A stretch of 64,000 nt of DNA from Neobacillus sp. PS3-34 (GTDB lineage: Bacteria > Bacillota > Bacilli > Bacillales > Cytobacillaceae). Position 1 is the stretch's first letter. Every line of letters starts with the position of its first letter. The stretch lies in NCBI RefSeq assembly GCF_030915465.1, contig NZ_CP133267.1, positions 1,711,001-1,775,000 of the forward strand. The letters are read 5' to 3'. Of this stretch, positions 1 through 8,684 are shown in pieces. The notes under the pieces were generated by a model. It was not told where the DNA came from. It ran no database searches and saw nothing but the letters and a program-made list of their open reading frames with translations. A program made the translations under genes and the position numbers.

Positions 1-122
1 ATTCCTGGCATTTGTCCGCCTCCCATTCCTGGATAGCCCATTTGCATGCCACCCATTCCTGGCATTTGTCCGCCTCCCATTCCTGGGAAGCCTCCCATGC
101 CGTATTGCCTATTTTCTGCCAT
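1..122 (-). CDS. Gly/Met-rich repeat protein, N-terminal part only
   Basis: Only the first 40 codons are inside the window; the gene runs off the left edge. The start is the ATG at 122 with an excellent ribosome site (AGGAGG, 131-136). The peptide opens MAENRQYGMGGFPGMGGGQM and continues as PGMGGGQMPGMGG-type repeats. A 54-bp DNA unit (18 residues) recurs in frame, so the 27 bases at 1-27 are nearly repeated at 55-81. There is no signal peptide or membrane segment in the visible part. I do not recognise the family. Low-complexity G/M-rich proteins of bacilli are often spore-coat or surface associated, but that is only a guess. Confidence 0.6.
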   Translation of the reverse strand, partial: MAENRQYGMGGFPGMGGGQMPGMGGMQMGYPGMGGGQMPG

Positions 123-346
123 TCATTTCTCCTCCTGAGTAAAAAAGATTCACCCATAGTATATGTGTGTGTAATGGAAAGGCCTGGTTGTCTACCTATA
201 AAAGATAAGAAAAGGGCCCGTCCATTGGGTATTTTCCAGTGCCTAATATTTAAAAATGTATTATCAGCTTTAAAAATCCAGAAAATGAGTCGATTAATTG
301 ATTGAATATGGTTAAAATCAATACAAAAGCTTTAAAGGGGTAAAAT

Positions 347-970
347 ATGGAAAGCGAAATAATTAAAACATTTGATGAACACGGAAATTACACGGGAACG
401 GCAAACCGAGAAGAAGTACATAAAAACGGCTTTTGGCACGAAACATTCCACTGCTGGTTTTTAAGCCGTGAAAGAGGAAAAAACTTTCTCTTCTTTCAGA
501 TTCGCAGTAAGGATAAGAAGGATTATCCGGATTTATTAGACATTACTGCTGCTGGCCATTTATTGGCGCATGAAACAGTTGAAGATGGTATTCGGGAGAT
601 TGAGGAAGAACTGGGTGTAACAATGTCGTTCGTTGAGCTGGCTTCTTTAGGAATAATTAGAAACTCCATTATTACTGAAACTATGTCTGACAATGAATTA
701 AGCCACGTTTTTGTCTTAGTATTCGAGGATAGCCTGACGAAATTTAATCTACAAAAAGAAGAAGTTGCAGGAATCGTCAGGGTTGATCTGGATGACTTTG
801 AATATTTATGGTTTGGCGATGCCGAAGAGATACATGCTGAAGGCTTCGTCGTAGATCATTACGGAAAGAAGGTTACAACGGCCAAGCTTGTGAGGAAAAG
901 CGATTTCGTAAAGCATGTGGATTCTTATTTTCAACATGTTATAGAACGAATTAGGGAAATTCTAAAGTAA
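347..970 (+). CDS. Nudix hydrolase (IPP isomerase-like subgroup)
   Basis: 207-residue protein that should hydrolyse a nucleoside diphosphate linked to another group, with Mg2+ held by the Nudix helix. The Nudix box is visible around residues 71-92 (AAGHLLAHETVEDG then REIEEELGV). The spacing between the first Glu and the RExxEE core is one residue shorter than the textbook box. The N-terminal FDEHGNYTGTANREEVHKNGFWHETFHCWF segment matches the layout of isopentenyl-diphosphate-isomerase-like Nudix proteins, which are of unknown substrate in bacilli. The start follows AAAGGGG with good spacing. It is a monocistronic gene ending at a bidirectional terminator. Confidence 0.85.
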   Translation: MESEIIKTFDEHGNYTGTANREEVHKNGFWHETFHCWFLSRERGKNFLFFQIRSKDKKDYPDLLDITAAGHLLAHETVEDGIREIEEELGVTMSFVELASLGIIRNSIITETMSDNELSHVFVLVFEDSLTKFNLQKEEVAGIVRVDLDDFEYLWFGDAEEIHAEGFVVDHYGKKVTTAKLVRKSDFVKHVDSYFQHVIERIREILK

Positions 971-1048
971 AAGCCTTTCGTATGTGATTATTAACCCAGA
1001 GCTATTTTTCGAAAAAAAACTCCGGAATCGCGATAGCACGACGATTTT

Positions 1049-1087
1049 CAAAGGGGGTGTCTCAAATCATGAGACACCCCTTTTTAA
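1049..1087. terminator. bidirectional rho-independent terminator
   Basis: Perfect inverted repeat AAAGGGGTGTCTCA / TGAGACACCCCTTT with a short loop, flanked by A on the left and T on the right. It lies between the convergent Nudix gene and the CAP-domain lipoprotein gene and can serve both. Confidence 0.9.
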
Positions 1088-1095
1088 AAACTGCT

Positions 1096-2079
1096 TTATT
1101 TTCCAATAAACATTTGTGACCAGTAATAACCATTCTTATCGAATCCTACTCCAATATGGGTAAAATTCGGGCTAAGGATATTTTTGCGGTGCCCTTCACT
1201 GTTCATCCAGGCTGTTACAACCTCTTGTGGTGTTCGCTGGCCCATGGCAATATTTTCGCCTGCGGCATTGTAGCTAACGCCAAAGTCCCTCATCATATCA
1301 AACGGAGATCCATAAGTTGGGCTCGTATGTGAAAAATAATGATTTTGTTCCATGTCGACCGATTTCTTTTGGGCGACACCGCTTAATTTTACATCTGCTT
1401 TTAGCGCTGGAAGTCCATTCTTCTTGCGTTGAACGTTTGTTAGGTCAATAACCTGCTGGGCAAAACTGCTGATGCCCTGTGTTGTAGTGCTTTTATTTGG
1501 TGCAGGTGCTGGTGTCTTCGGTGCCGGAGCCGGTGCAGCAGGTCCCTGCGGTTGAGATGGTGGTTTTACAGTTGGCATTTGCTGTTGCGTCGGTGCTTGT
1601 CCAAATTGCTGGCCTGGTGTAGGTCCTGTCTGCCATCTTGGGATTTGAGCAGTAAACCCTTGATTAGGAGCTATTCCCTGTGGCGGAATTACACCTGCAA
1701 AGCCCTCACCCATTGGGATAAACTGATATTTTGACATTTGAACTAATATAGCTCTTGTATGCGGATAAGCATCGCTGTCCATGGTAGTATTCATGCTTGA
1801 GATATTTAAATCTCCCCTGTCCAGCTTGCCGTTCCCATTACCAAGGTGCGGTCTTCGCACGTGGTCGTTATAGTTTTCCGTTAACGGCCCGTTATGGTCA
1901 ATGCGGTCATTATAATCATAACGAACATTACGCGGGTCTAAGCGATTATCATTATAACGGACATGTAGAGGTCCATTATCGCCCCTGTTGTTCATATTAT
2001 CATTGGCATTATTGGCACATGCCGCAAGGCCTATCACCAATACAGGAGCAATCAGCATTCCAAGACGTTTTTTTATCAA
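1096..2079 (-). CDS. CAP-domain (YkwD-like) lipoprotein
   Basis: 327 residues. The N-terminus is a lipoprotein signal peptide with lipobox LAAC, the acylated residue being Cys21, so the protein should be anchored on the outer face of the membrane. Residues about 25-95 are rich in Asn, Asp and Arg. Residues about 140-200 form a Pro/Gln/Ala linker. Residues about 205-327 are a CAP/SCP domain: it starts FAQQVIDLTNVQRKKNGLPAL and keeps HYFSHTSP, AGENIA and NSEGHRKNIL, including the conserved His and Glu. Bacillus YkwD and spore-associated CAP proteins share this plan; their biochemical role is not settled. The gene is divergent from the polysaccharide deacetylase gene. Confidence 0.85.
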   Translation of the reverse strand: MIKKRLGMLIAPVLVIGLAACANNANDNMNNRGDNGPLHVRYNDNRLDPRNVRYDYNDRIDHNGPLTENYNDHVRRPHLGNGNGKLDRGDLNISSMNTTMDSDAYPHTRAILVQMSKYQFIPMGEGFAGVIPPQGIAPNQGFTAQIPRWQTGPTPGQQFGQAPTQQQMPTVKPPSQPQGPAAPAPAPKTPAPAPNKSTTTQGISSFAQQVIDLTNVQRKKNGLPALKADVKLSGVAQKKSVDMEQNHYFSHTSPTYGSPFDMMRDFGVSYNAAGENIAMGQRTPQEVVTAWMNSEGHRKNILSPNFTHIGVGFDKNGYYWSQMFIGK

Positions 2080-2225
2080 TGTGCATTCCTCCTTTTGACC
2101 ATGATGGTGTTACCTTCTTATTGTTGATGATTTGCCTAAAAATATAGTTGGTAATAATCGTGATAAATGGAATAGTAGTTGGCTCATTTGCGGAACAATA
2201 AAGAAAAACACGCTAAAGGTGCAGG

Positions 2226-2943
2226 ATGAAAAAAATTATTTTTCTTATCATCTTTTTAATGCTCCCCTCGCAGGCTATTGCTACTCAAGTGGTGCCAATT
2301 CTGGTATATCATTCAATTGAAGAGTTTAATGGACATGGTTCGAAGGAATTGTTTGTTACCCCGCAGAATTTTGAAAGGCAGATGCGTTTTCTTAAAGAAC
2401 ATGGCTATACTTTATTGACGTTTGATCGCTTCCGGGAACATGATAAAGTTCCAAAACCCATTTTCATTACCTTTGATGATGGGTACAAAAATAATTTGAA
2501 TGTGTTCTCAATTTTTAAAAAGCTGGACAGCAAAAATTTTCAGCCAGCAGCCACTATCTTTGTTATTTCGGACTTTATCGGCAGGGAAAACAGACTTTCT
2601 AAATCGGAGTTAAAAGAGATGGCTAAATCAGGATTTTTCTCCATACAGTCACATACGGCTACCCATCCGAAACTAACCAAAGCAGCCGGTCTGGAATATG
2701 AATTAAAAAACTCCAAGAACAAAATAGCGGAAATTACAGGCAAGCCAGTGATTGCCTTGGCCTATCCATACGGGAATTTTAATGACCGTGTTGTAGAGGA
2801 AACAAAAAAGTTTTACCTATACGGTCTTACAACCACGCCCAGCCTATATAAAAACAGGGCTTAAAAATGAGCAATTTCTGCTCCCGAGAACCTATATTAA
2901 ATATTCAACAACCTTAGAGGATTTTGCGAAGATAGTAAAATAA
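2226..2943 (+). CDS. secreted polysaccharide deacetylase (frameshifted near 3' end)
   Basis: NodB-type carbohydrate esterase 4 that should remove N-acetyl or O-acetyl groups from a cell-wall or extracellular polysaccharide. An N-terminal signal peptide (MKKIIFLIIFLMLPSQAIA) is followed by the NodB domain. Motif 1 is TFDDGY and motif 2 is SHTATHP with both metal-binding His. The uninterrupted frame stops at 2864 after PSLYKNRA. Shifting frame near 2845-2855, in the AGCC/A5 region, gives a smooth continuation KTGLKNEQFLLPRTYIKYS up to a TAA at 2941-2943. The real product is therefore about 238 residues. The shift is equivalent to one inserted base. No neighbour suggests a specific polymer. Confidence 0.8.
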
Positions 2944-2998
2944 AGAAAACTCGGCGATTGCCGAGCCTTAAATGCTGCCGAAGCGTTTCTTTTCCTGT

Positions 2999-3041
2999 TC
3001 GTCGTGCGTTCAGAATTTATGGATATAAATTGTGATAAGCT
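2999..3041 (-). repeat. inverted fragment of the intergenic element found at 24399-24545
   Basis: Bases 2999-3041 match the reverse complement of about 24401-24443 at roughly 37 of 43 positions (core CGTGCGTTC, GAATTTATGGA, ATAAATT). The fragment lies in the short gap between the deacetylase gene and the terminator of the acyl-CoA operon. The rest of the element is missing here, so it looks like a truncated copy. Confidence 0.55.
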
Positions 3042-3045
3042 AAGA

Positions 3046-3072
3046 AAAAGCAGCCCAGATCAGGCTGCTTCT
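3046..3072 (-). terminator. terminator of the acyl-CoA catabolic operon
   Basis: Read on the minus strand, GAAGCAGCCTGATC is followed by GGGCTGCTTTTTC: a GC-rich hairpin with a U tract just downstream of the stop codon at 3080. Confidence 0.85.
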
Positions 3073-3079
3073 CCCTACT

Positions 3080-4694
3080 TTAATTTTGAACAAGATGATC
3101 CTTAAGCTTCTCCCTTAACGCACGTTTTAAAAATTTCCCTACAGACGTTTTTGGTATTTCATCCATGAACACAATATCATCAGGAAGCCACCATTTTGCA
3201 AATTGCGGTGCAAGAAAATCCATCAGCTCCTGCATTTCCACTTTATCCTTAAACGCCTCTTTCAGGACGACGCAGGCAATCGGCCTTTCCTGCCATTCCG
3301 CATGTGGAACTGCCACGACACTTGCTTCAAAGACGGCTTCGTGGGCCATCAACGCATTTTCTAAATCTACGGAGGAAATCCATTCACCTCCGCTTTTGAT
3401 TAAATCCTTCGTCCTGTCCACCAGCTTGATGACACCCTCTTCATCTACAGTTGCTACGTCACCCGTATATAACCAGCCATCACGAAAGGCGTCATTCGAA
3501 CGTTCATCTTTATAATATTCATCCGCAATCCAAGGACCCCTTAGCAGCAGCTCACCCATTTCGCTTCCATCCCAGGCGACTTCACCATTGCCGCCAATCA
3601 CTTTCATTTCCAAGCCCGGAACGAGAAGCCCCTGTTTTGAACGGATATCGAGCATATCCTCTACATCAAGTTCGGTTTGATAGCTTTTTAGCCTTGAAAC
3701 GGTTGCAAGCGGTGTCGTTTCTGTCATTCCATAAGCATGGAGAAAAGGCACGCCATACTTTGTTTCAAATGCCATAATCATGCCACGCGGCGCAGCCGAG
3801 CCGCCGCATAATACGCCCTTAGCGAAGAAGTATCATAGCTGCCCTTTTCCATTTCATTTAATAAGCCGAGCCAAATGGTTGGCACACCAGCAGTTAATGT
3901 GACTTTTTCCGTTTCGATTAACTCAGCTAAAAGCTTCGGATTGAATTGCGGACCAGGCAAAACCTGAGTAGATCCGAACCAGGTCGCAGCAAATGGCATT
4001 CCCCAAGCATTGGCGTGGAACATCGGGACGACTGGCATGCAAACGTCATATTCCGATATTGCCGCCGTATCCACCAAACCGAGAGCAAAGCTGTGGAGAA
4101 CGATGCCTCGGTGGGAATACACAACACCCTTTGGATTTCCAGTTGTAGCGGATGTGTAGCACATTCCAGCCGGCGCATTTTCGTCAATATCCTTCACAAA
4201 GGCATAATCTGGGTTTCCTTCCTCCAAAAGCTTTTCATATGAATATACCGGTTCAAGGCTTGTCACTGGAAGTTCCTGTTTATCGGTCATAATGACATAT
4301 GCTTCGACAGTTTTCAATTGATCTTTGACCCTCTCCACAAGCGGAAGCAGGTCTTCATCAATAAACAATACTTTGTCTTCTGCATGATTCATGACATATA
4401 CGACATGCTCGGGAGCCAGGCGGATATTAACCGTATGCAACACGGCTCCCATTCCCGGGGCGGCGAAATAGATCTCCAAGTGGCGATGATGATTCCATGC
4501 AAAGGTTCCTACCCGGTCGCCCTTTTCAATGCCCAGTTTTTCAAGCGCACTGGCCAGCCTTCTCGTCCGGCTTCCTATTTCTTTATAGGTGAACCGATGA
4601 ATTCCGGAAGCTGTCCTCGAAACAACCTGTTTTTTCGGGAAAAATTTTTGGCCTTTTCTAATAGTGAACCAACCGTAAGCGGCACATTCATCAT
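3080..4694 (-). CDS. medium/long-chain acyl-CoA ligase (AMP-forming), two frameshifts
   Basis: Last gene of the operon. It activates a carboxylic acid to its CoA ester through an acyl-adenylate. The start is the double ATG at 4694 behind GGAGAGGTG, giving MMNVPLTVGSLLEKA. The frame breaks at the GGCC at 4650-4653 and again at AGGGCG near 3815. Restoring one base at each yields a continuous 538-residue protein, the usual length. The adenylation motif is CYTSATTGNPKG (Ala where Gly is usual). Downstream follow YGMTET, the TGD motif (WLYTGDVATVD), and the catalytic Lys in KTSVGKFLKR. It resembles the AlkK/fadD3 type. The stop of the preceding gene is only 21 bases upstream, so translation is probably coupled. 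Confidence 0.85.
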
Positions 4695-4715
4695 TTGAAA
4701 TTTCACCTCTCCAAA

Positions 4716-5842
4716 TTAGATAATCCCTATTTCTTTCCACTCCCTGACTTTATCTTCGGAAACCTTCAGCAGCTCTTTTAAAATTGTTTCCGAATGTTCG
4801 CCTTTTTTAGGAGGGGGCGTGGAGCTTAGACCTTCCATATCGCTATGCAATTTTAACTGACAGTCTGAGAAGACAATCTTTTTTTCTATAAAGTAAGGGA
4901 AGGATTGAAGTTCTCCTGCCTTCAGCACTGGTGCGAGACAGCAATCCACATCCTGGCCGAATCCAATCCATTCCTCAAATGTTCGGCTTTTAAAAAGCAC
5001 TTTCATTTCGATAAATACTGGATTGCGATCATTAGTGGTTGAAAAATGGGCATCAAACCAGTCTTCACGCTGTACAGCCCGGCAAAAGTTTTGCCAAAAC
5101 TTCGGTTCAAGCGCAGCGAGGCTGACATATCTCCCGTCCTTCGTTTCATAAATGGCATAGGAGATGACGCTTCCGCTTAAGGAGGAAATCCCGTCGTGTT
5201 CTCCAGTTTCTTTTTCAATCAGTACATGATTTCCCATTAAGGACGCCATTACATCAGCAATGGCAATCGAATGATAGCTGCCCATGCCAGTCAATGCTCT
5301 TGAAACAAGGCCAGCCAGTATCCTTTCATTTGCCGCTAGGCCACCGGCAAAGTCTGCGAGAGTAATCGTCGGATGAACCGGTTTGCCGTCTTCCCCCTTC
5401 AGCTGGGCCAGAACTCCGCTAATAGCCAGATAATTCAGATCATGGCTGCCAAGACTGCTAAACATCCCCTTCTGACCATATCCTGAAATGGAACAATAAA
5501 TAATGTCAGGTTTAATTTCACGAACTGCATCGTAACCAAGCCCCAGTTTATCCATCACCCAGGCCAGGAAGCTTTCGAGCACAACATCCGCACCAGCTAT
5601 CAGCTGAAGGGCAATTTCCCGGCCTGTTCTTCCTTCAAATTAAGGGTGATGCTCTTTTTGTTCCGGTTATGGGCCAGAAAAACGAGCCCGGTTCCTTCCT
5701 TTTCAGGCTCGGTATTCCTGGCTGGATCTCCACCCAATGGTTCGACCTTTATTACCTCTGCGCCCATTTCAGCTAAGCGCAGCGTCGCGAACGGACCCGG
5801 CAGATAATGGCTAAAATCGATGACTCTAAGACCTTTTAACAT
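4716..5842 (-). CDS. CaiB/BaiF family protein, alpha-methylacyl-CoA racemase-like (frameshifted)
   Basis: Class III CoA-transferase fold, about 375 residues once the shift at the GGCC at 5621-5624 is repaired (EEQAREIALQLIAGADVVLE). The start is the ATG at 5842, MLKGLRVIDFSHYLPGP, with AAAGGA upstream. The catalytic Asp is in SHDLNYLAISG. The following LADFAGG and the absence of a transferase-type glycine loop resemble alpha-methylacyl-CoA racemase more than formyl- or carnitine-CoA transferase. A racemase would fit catabolism of 2-methyl-branched acyl-CoAs, which bacilli make as anteiso fatty acids. The distinction is inferred, not proven. It sits between two acyl-CoA ligase genes. Confidence 0.8.
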
Positions 5843-5850
5843 GGAAGGAA

Positions 5851-5870
5851 TCCTTTCTATATTAAGAGTG
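5851..5870 (-). repeat. duplicated leader/ribosome-site segment, copy 1
   Basis: Exact 20-base match to 8641-8660. Each copy ends in GAAAGGA and lies directly upstream of a start codon in the same operon (here the CaiB/BaiF gene, ATG at 5842). Confidence 0.85.
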
Positions 5871-5901
5871 GGTGAAGCGAGCTCCACAAATTGGACCTTT
5901 C

Positions 5902-7476
5902 TTATTGCCCTGCCGCACCATTGGCGAAAAGGTCCTCAAGCTGCTTTCTCAGTATGAATTTCTGAATCTTGCCGCTCGCATTTCTCGGCAACGCCTCACA
6001 GAAAACATATTTCCTTGGCCGCTTATAATTGGCGAGCTCATCGCTGTTCTTGCACCACTCATCAAGTTCCTCTTCCGTGACCGAAGAATCCTTTTTTACG
6101 ACAAAGGCAGTCACCGACTCGCCCCAGCGGTCATCCGGCTGGCCGATAATCGCTGCATCAAGAACACCTTGATGGGCATGAAGCACATCCTCTATCTCAC
6201 GCGGATAAATGTTCTCGCCGCCACTGATAATCATGTAATCAACGCGGTCCTTGACCCACAAATAGCCTTCTTCATCAAGGTAGCCAATATCACCTGAATG
6301 GTACCAGCCCTTGTACATTGCTTTTTCCGTCGCTTCGTCCCGCTGGAAATAACCGGCCATCATGCACGGTCCCTTGACGATGATTTCGCCTGTTTCTCCG
6401 GCAAGGACGACATCGTCCGGTTCAGACGGACCGTCTTCGTTTGGACGGACAATCCGGATTTCATGATTCAGACATGCCTGACCGGCAGACCCGGCTTTTG
6501 TCAGCTGGTCTTTTTCAGATAAAAACGTAATCGCCGGGCCCATTTCGGTCATGCCATAGACCTGGACAAGAGAGATTCCAAGCTGGTCATGGCAGGCATG
6601 GACAAGAGACGGAGCCATCGGAGCGGCTCCATATAACCCTAGCTTCAGGCTCTCAAGATTAAACTGCTGGATGTCCTCCTGCAGGAGCATATTCCACATC
6701 GTCGGTGCGGCAAAAAATTTAGTGATTTTCTCCTCTTGAATGAGCCCGAGTACTTTTTTCGGATGAAATTGATGCAGAATGACATTCGTTGCGCCGACAT
6801 GCACGCGGGGAAGAAAAGCGCAGTGCAGCTCTGCGCAATGGAACATCGGAGCGGTCACTAATCCTGTATCATCCGCCTCCAGCTTCGTAGCCCCAATTAC
6901 AACGAGGCTTTGTTCGACCATATCGCGATGAGAATGGAGGACTCCTTTAGGCCTCCCGGTTGTACCGCTTGTATACATAATCGCATATAGGTCCGTCTCA
7001 TCGATGGCAGACTCCACTTCATGTGCCTGTGCAGAATCCATTTTGTCCTGATAGCTTGCCGCATAGGCTGGTGTATCATCATCAATAAACCAGAAGGAAA
7101 CATGGGAAAAACGATTTTCTATCGCCGACACAACCGGCTCCAGCGCTTTTTCAAAAAGAACCACCTTCGGACTTGCGTCGGTTAAAATATAAGCCACTTC
7201 CTCAGCCATGAGACGGAAATTAATCGGATTAAAAACGGCTCCGATTTTCGCACAGGCAAAAAAGGCTGTTGCCAGCTCCTCGGTATTAAATAAAAAGGTC
7301 GAGACGCGATCTCCTTTTTTGACGCCATCTTTCAATAATGAATGGGCTAAAAGGTTTACCCGATCACTCCAGTCCCTGTAAGACAAGCGAAGATTTTTCC
7401 TGACGTCATAGATGGCTTTCTTGTTGGGAAACTTCTGTACCGTTAAGTCGAAAATTTTTCCAATCGTTGTGCCCAT
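5902..7476 (-). CDS. acyl-CoA ligase (AMP-forming)
   Basis: Intact 524-residue member of the adenylate-forming family that makes an acyl-CoA from a free acid, ATP and CoA. The P-loop-like motif is YTSGTTGRPKG (residues about 168-178). Later come VYGMTEMGPA, the GWYHSGDIGYLDEEGY hinge region, DYMIISGGENIYP, and the catalytic Lys near the C-terminus in ALPRNASGKIQKF. It follows the thiolase gene by 17 bases and precedes the racemase-like gene by about 60. Having a second ligase in the same operon suggests two acid substrates or a broad chain-length range. Confidence 0.9.
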   Translation of the reverse strand: MGTTIGKIFDLTVQKFPNKKAIYDVRKNLRLSYRDWSDRVNLLAHSLLKDGVKKGDRVSTFLFNTEELATAFFACAKIGAVFNPINFRLMAEEVAYILTDASPKVVLFEKALEPVVSAIENRFSHVSFWFIDDDTPAYAASYQDKMDSAQAHEVESAIDETDLYAIMYTSGTTGRPKGVLHSHRDMVEQSLVVIGATKLEADDTGLVTAPMFHCAELHCAFLPRVHVGATNVILHQFHPKKVLGLIQEEKITKFFAAPTMWNMLLQEDIQQFNLESLKLGLYGAAPMAPSLVHACHDQLGISLVQVYGMTEMGPAITFLSEKDQLTKAGSAGQACLNHEIRIVRPNEDGPSEPDDVVLAGETGEIIVKGPCMMAGYFQRDEATEKAMYKGWYHSGDIGYLDEEGYLWVKDRVDYMIISGGENIYPREIEDVLHAHQGVLDAAIIGQPDDRWGESVTAFVVKKDSSVTEEELDEWCKNSDELANYKRPRKYVFCEALPRNASGKIQKFILRKQLEDLFANGAAGQ

Positions 7477-7493
7477 CCTGTTTCCTCCTCCTA

Positions 7494-8633
7494 TTAATTC
7501 AAACGTTCAATTATGGTTGCGTTCGCCATGCCATGCCCTTCACACATTGTCTGCAGTCCGTAACGGCCTCCTGTCCGTTCCAGTTCATGCATCATTGTTA
7601 CCATTAGGCGGGCGCCGCTCCCTCCAAGCGGATGTCCAAGGGCAATTGCACCTCCATTTGGATTGAGCTTTTTCGGATCTGCCCCTGTTTCCTTCAGCCA
7701 AGCCATCGGGACAGGGGCGAACGCTTCATTCACCTCAAACACATCGATATCGTCGACTGAAAGCCCGGCTTTTTTCAACGCTTTTTCAGTAGCCGGAATC
7801 GGACCGGTCAGCATGAGTGTTGGATCTGATCCGACAACGACACGGGTATGGACAAGGAAACGCGGCTTTAGGCCGAGCTCTTCTGCCTTTGATCTGCTCA
7901 TCAGCAGCAACATTGCTGCCCCGTCACTGATTTGGCTGGAATTGCCCGCGTGGATAACCCCGTTTTCCGTAAAAGCAGGCTTTAAACCGGCCAACGCCTC
8001 AAGCGAGGTTCCTTTCCGAGGACCGGAATCTTCTGTCACGGTTGTGCCGTCCTCAAGCTTCACAGGAAAAATTTCTTTTAAAAAATGTCCTTCCTCCTGT
8101 GCCAAGAGTGCCTTTTCATGGCTTTCAAGTGAAAACTGATCTAATTCCTTCCGGGTGAAACCGTATTTTTCAGCAATTCGCTCTGCGGACAAGCCCTGGT
8201 GGATTACTTCATAACGCTTTTTCAGCTCATCACTAACCCCTGCCCCCTGATAATTGGAACCCATCGGAACGCGTGACATGCTCTCAACCCCTCCGGCAAT
8301 CACGACATCCATATCTCCGGCTAAAATAGCCTGGGCAGCAAAATGGACAGCCTGCTGGCTCGATCCGCATTGGCGGTCAATCGTCGTTCCCGGAACTTCA
8401 ATCGGAAATCCGGCAATCAATGCTGCCACTCTGGCTATATCCCCCGCCTGCTCTCCAGCTTGTGTGACGCATCCTAAAATAACATCCTCAACCAGCGAAG
8501 GAGCAACACCTGCACGCTTCACTAATTCCTTTAAGGCAAGAGCCGCCAAATCATCGGGGCGGATATCCCTTAACGCACCATTCCTCCTGCCGACCGGTGT
8601 CCGAACTCCTTCAACAATCACAACTTCACGCAT
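7494..8633 (-). CDS. acetyl-CoA acyltransferase (thiolase)
   Basis: Intact 379-residue thiolase, catalysing the last beta-oxidation step: cleavage of 3-ketoacyl-CoA to acetyl-CoA and a shortened acyl-CoA. The acylated Cys is in DRQCGSSQQAVHFAA (about residue 86). The catalytic His is in NPNGGAIALGHPLGGSGAR and the second Cys in MCEGHGMANA. The start follows a 20-base leader (8641-8660) also present upstream of the racemase-like gene. It lies between the acyl-CoA dehydrogenase and a ligase gene, which supports a degradative rather than biosynthetic role. Confidence 0.92.
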   Translation of the reverse strand: MREVVIVEGVRTPVGRRNGALRDIRPDDLAALALKELVKRAGVAPSLVEDVILGCVTQAGEQAGDIARVAALIAGFPIEVPGTTIDRQCGSSQQAVHFAAQAILAGDMDVVIAGGVESMSRVPMGSNYQGAGVSDELKKRYEVIHQGLSAERIAEKYGFTRKELDQFSLESHEKALLAQEEGHFLKEIFPVKLEDGTTVTEDSGPRKGTSLEALAGLKPAFTENGVIHAGNSSQISDGAAMLLLMSRSKAEELGLKPRFLVHTRVVVGSDPTLMLTGPIPATEKALKKAGLSVDDIDVFEVNEAFAPVPMAWLKETGADPKKLNPNGGAIALGHPLGGSGARLMVTMMHELERTGGRYGLQTMCEGHGMANATIIERLN

Positions 8634-8640
8634 ATTATCT

Positions 8641-8660
8641 TCCTTTCTATATTAAGAGTG
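8641..8660 (-). repeat. duplicated leader/ribosome-site segment, copy 2
   Basis: Identical to 5851-5870. It contains the AAGGA ribosome site of the thiolase gene, whose ATG begins at 8633. Confidence 0.85.
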
Positions 8661-8684
8661 CCTTCTGTGATTACTGACCTCAGC

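Noticed and set aside
3165..4698. Plus-strand frames opposite the acyl-CoA ligase gene
   Set aside because: They are antisense shadows with no ribosome sites and no recognisable domains.
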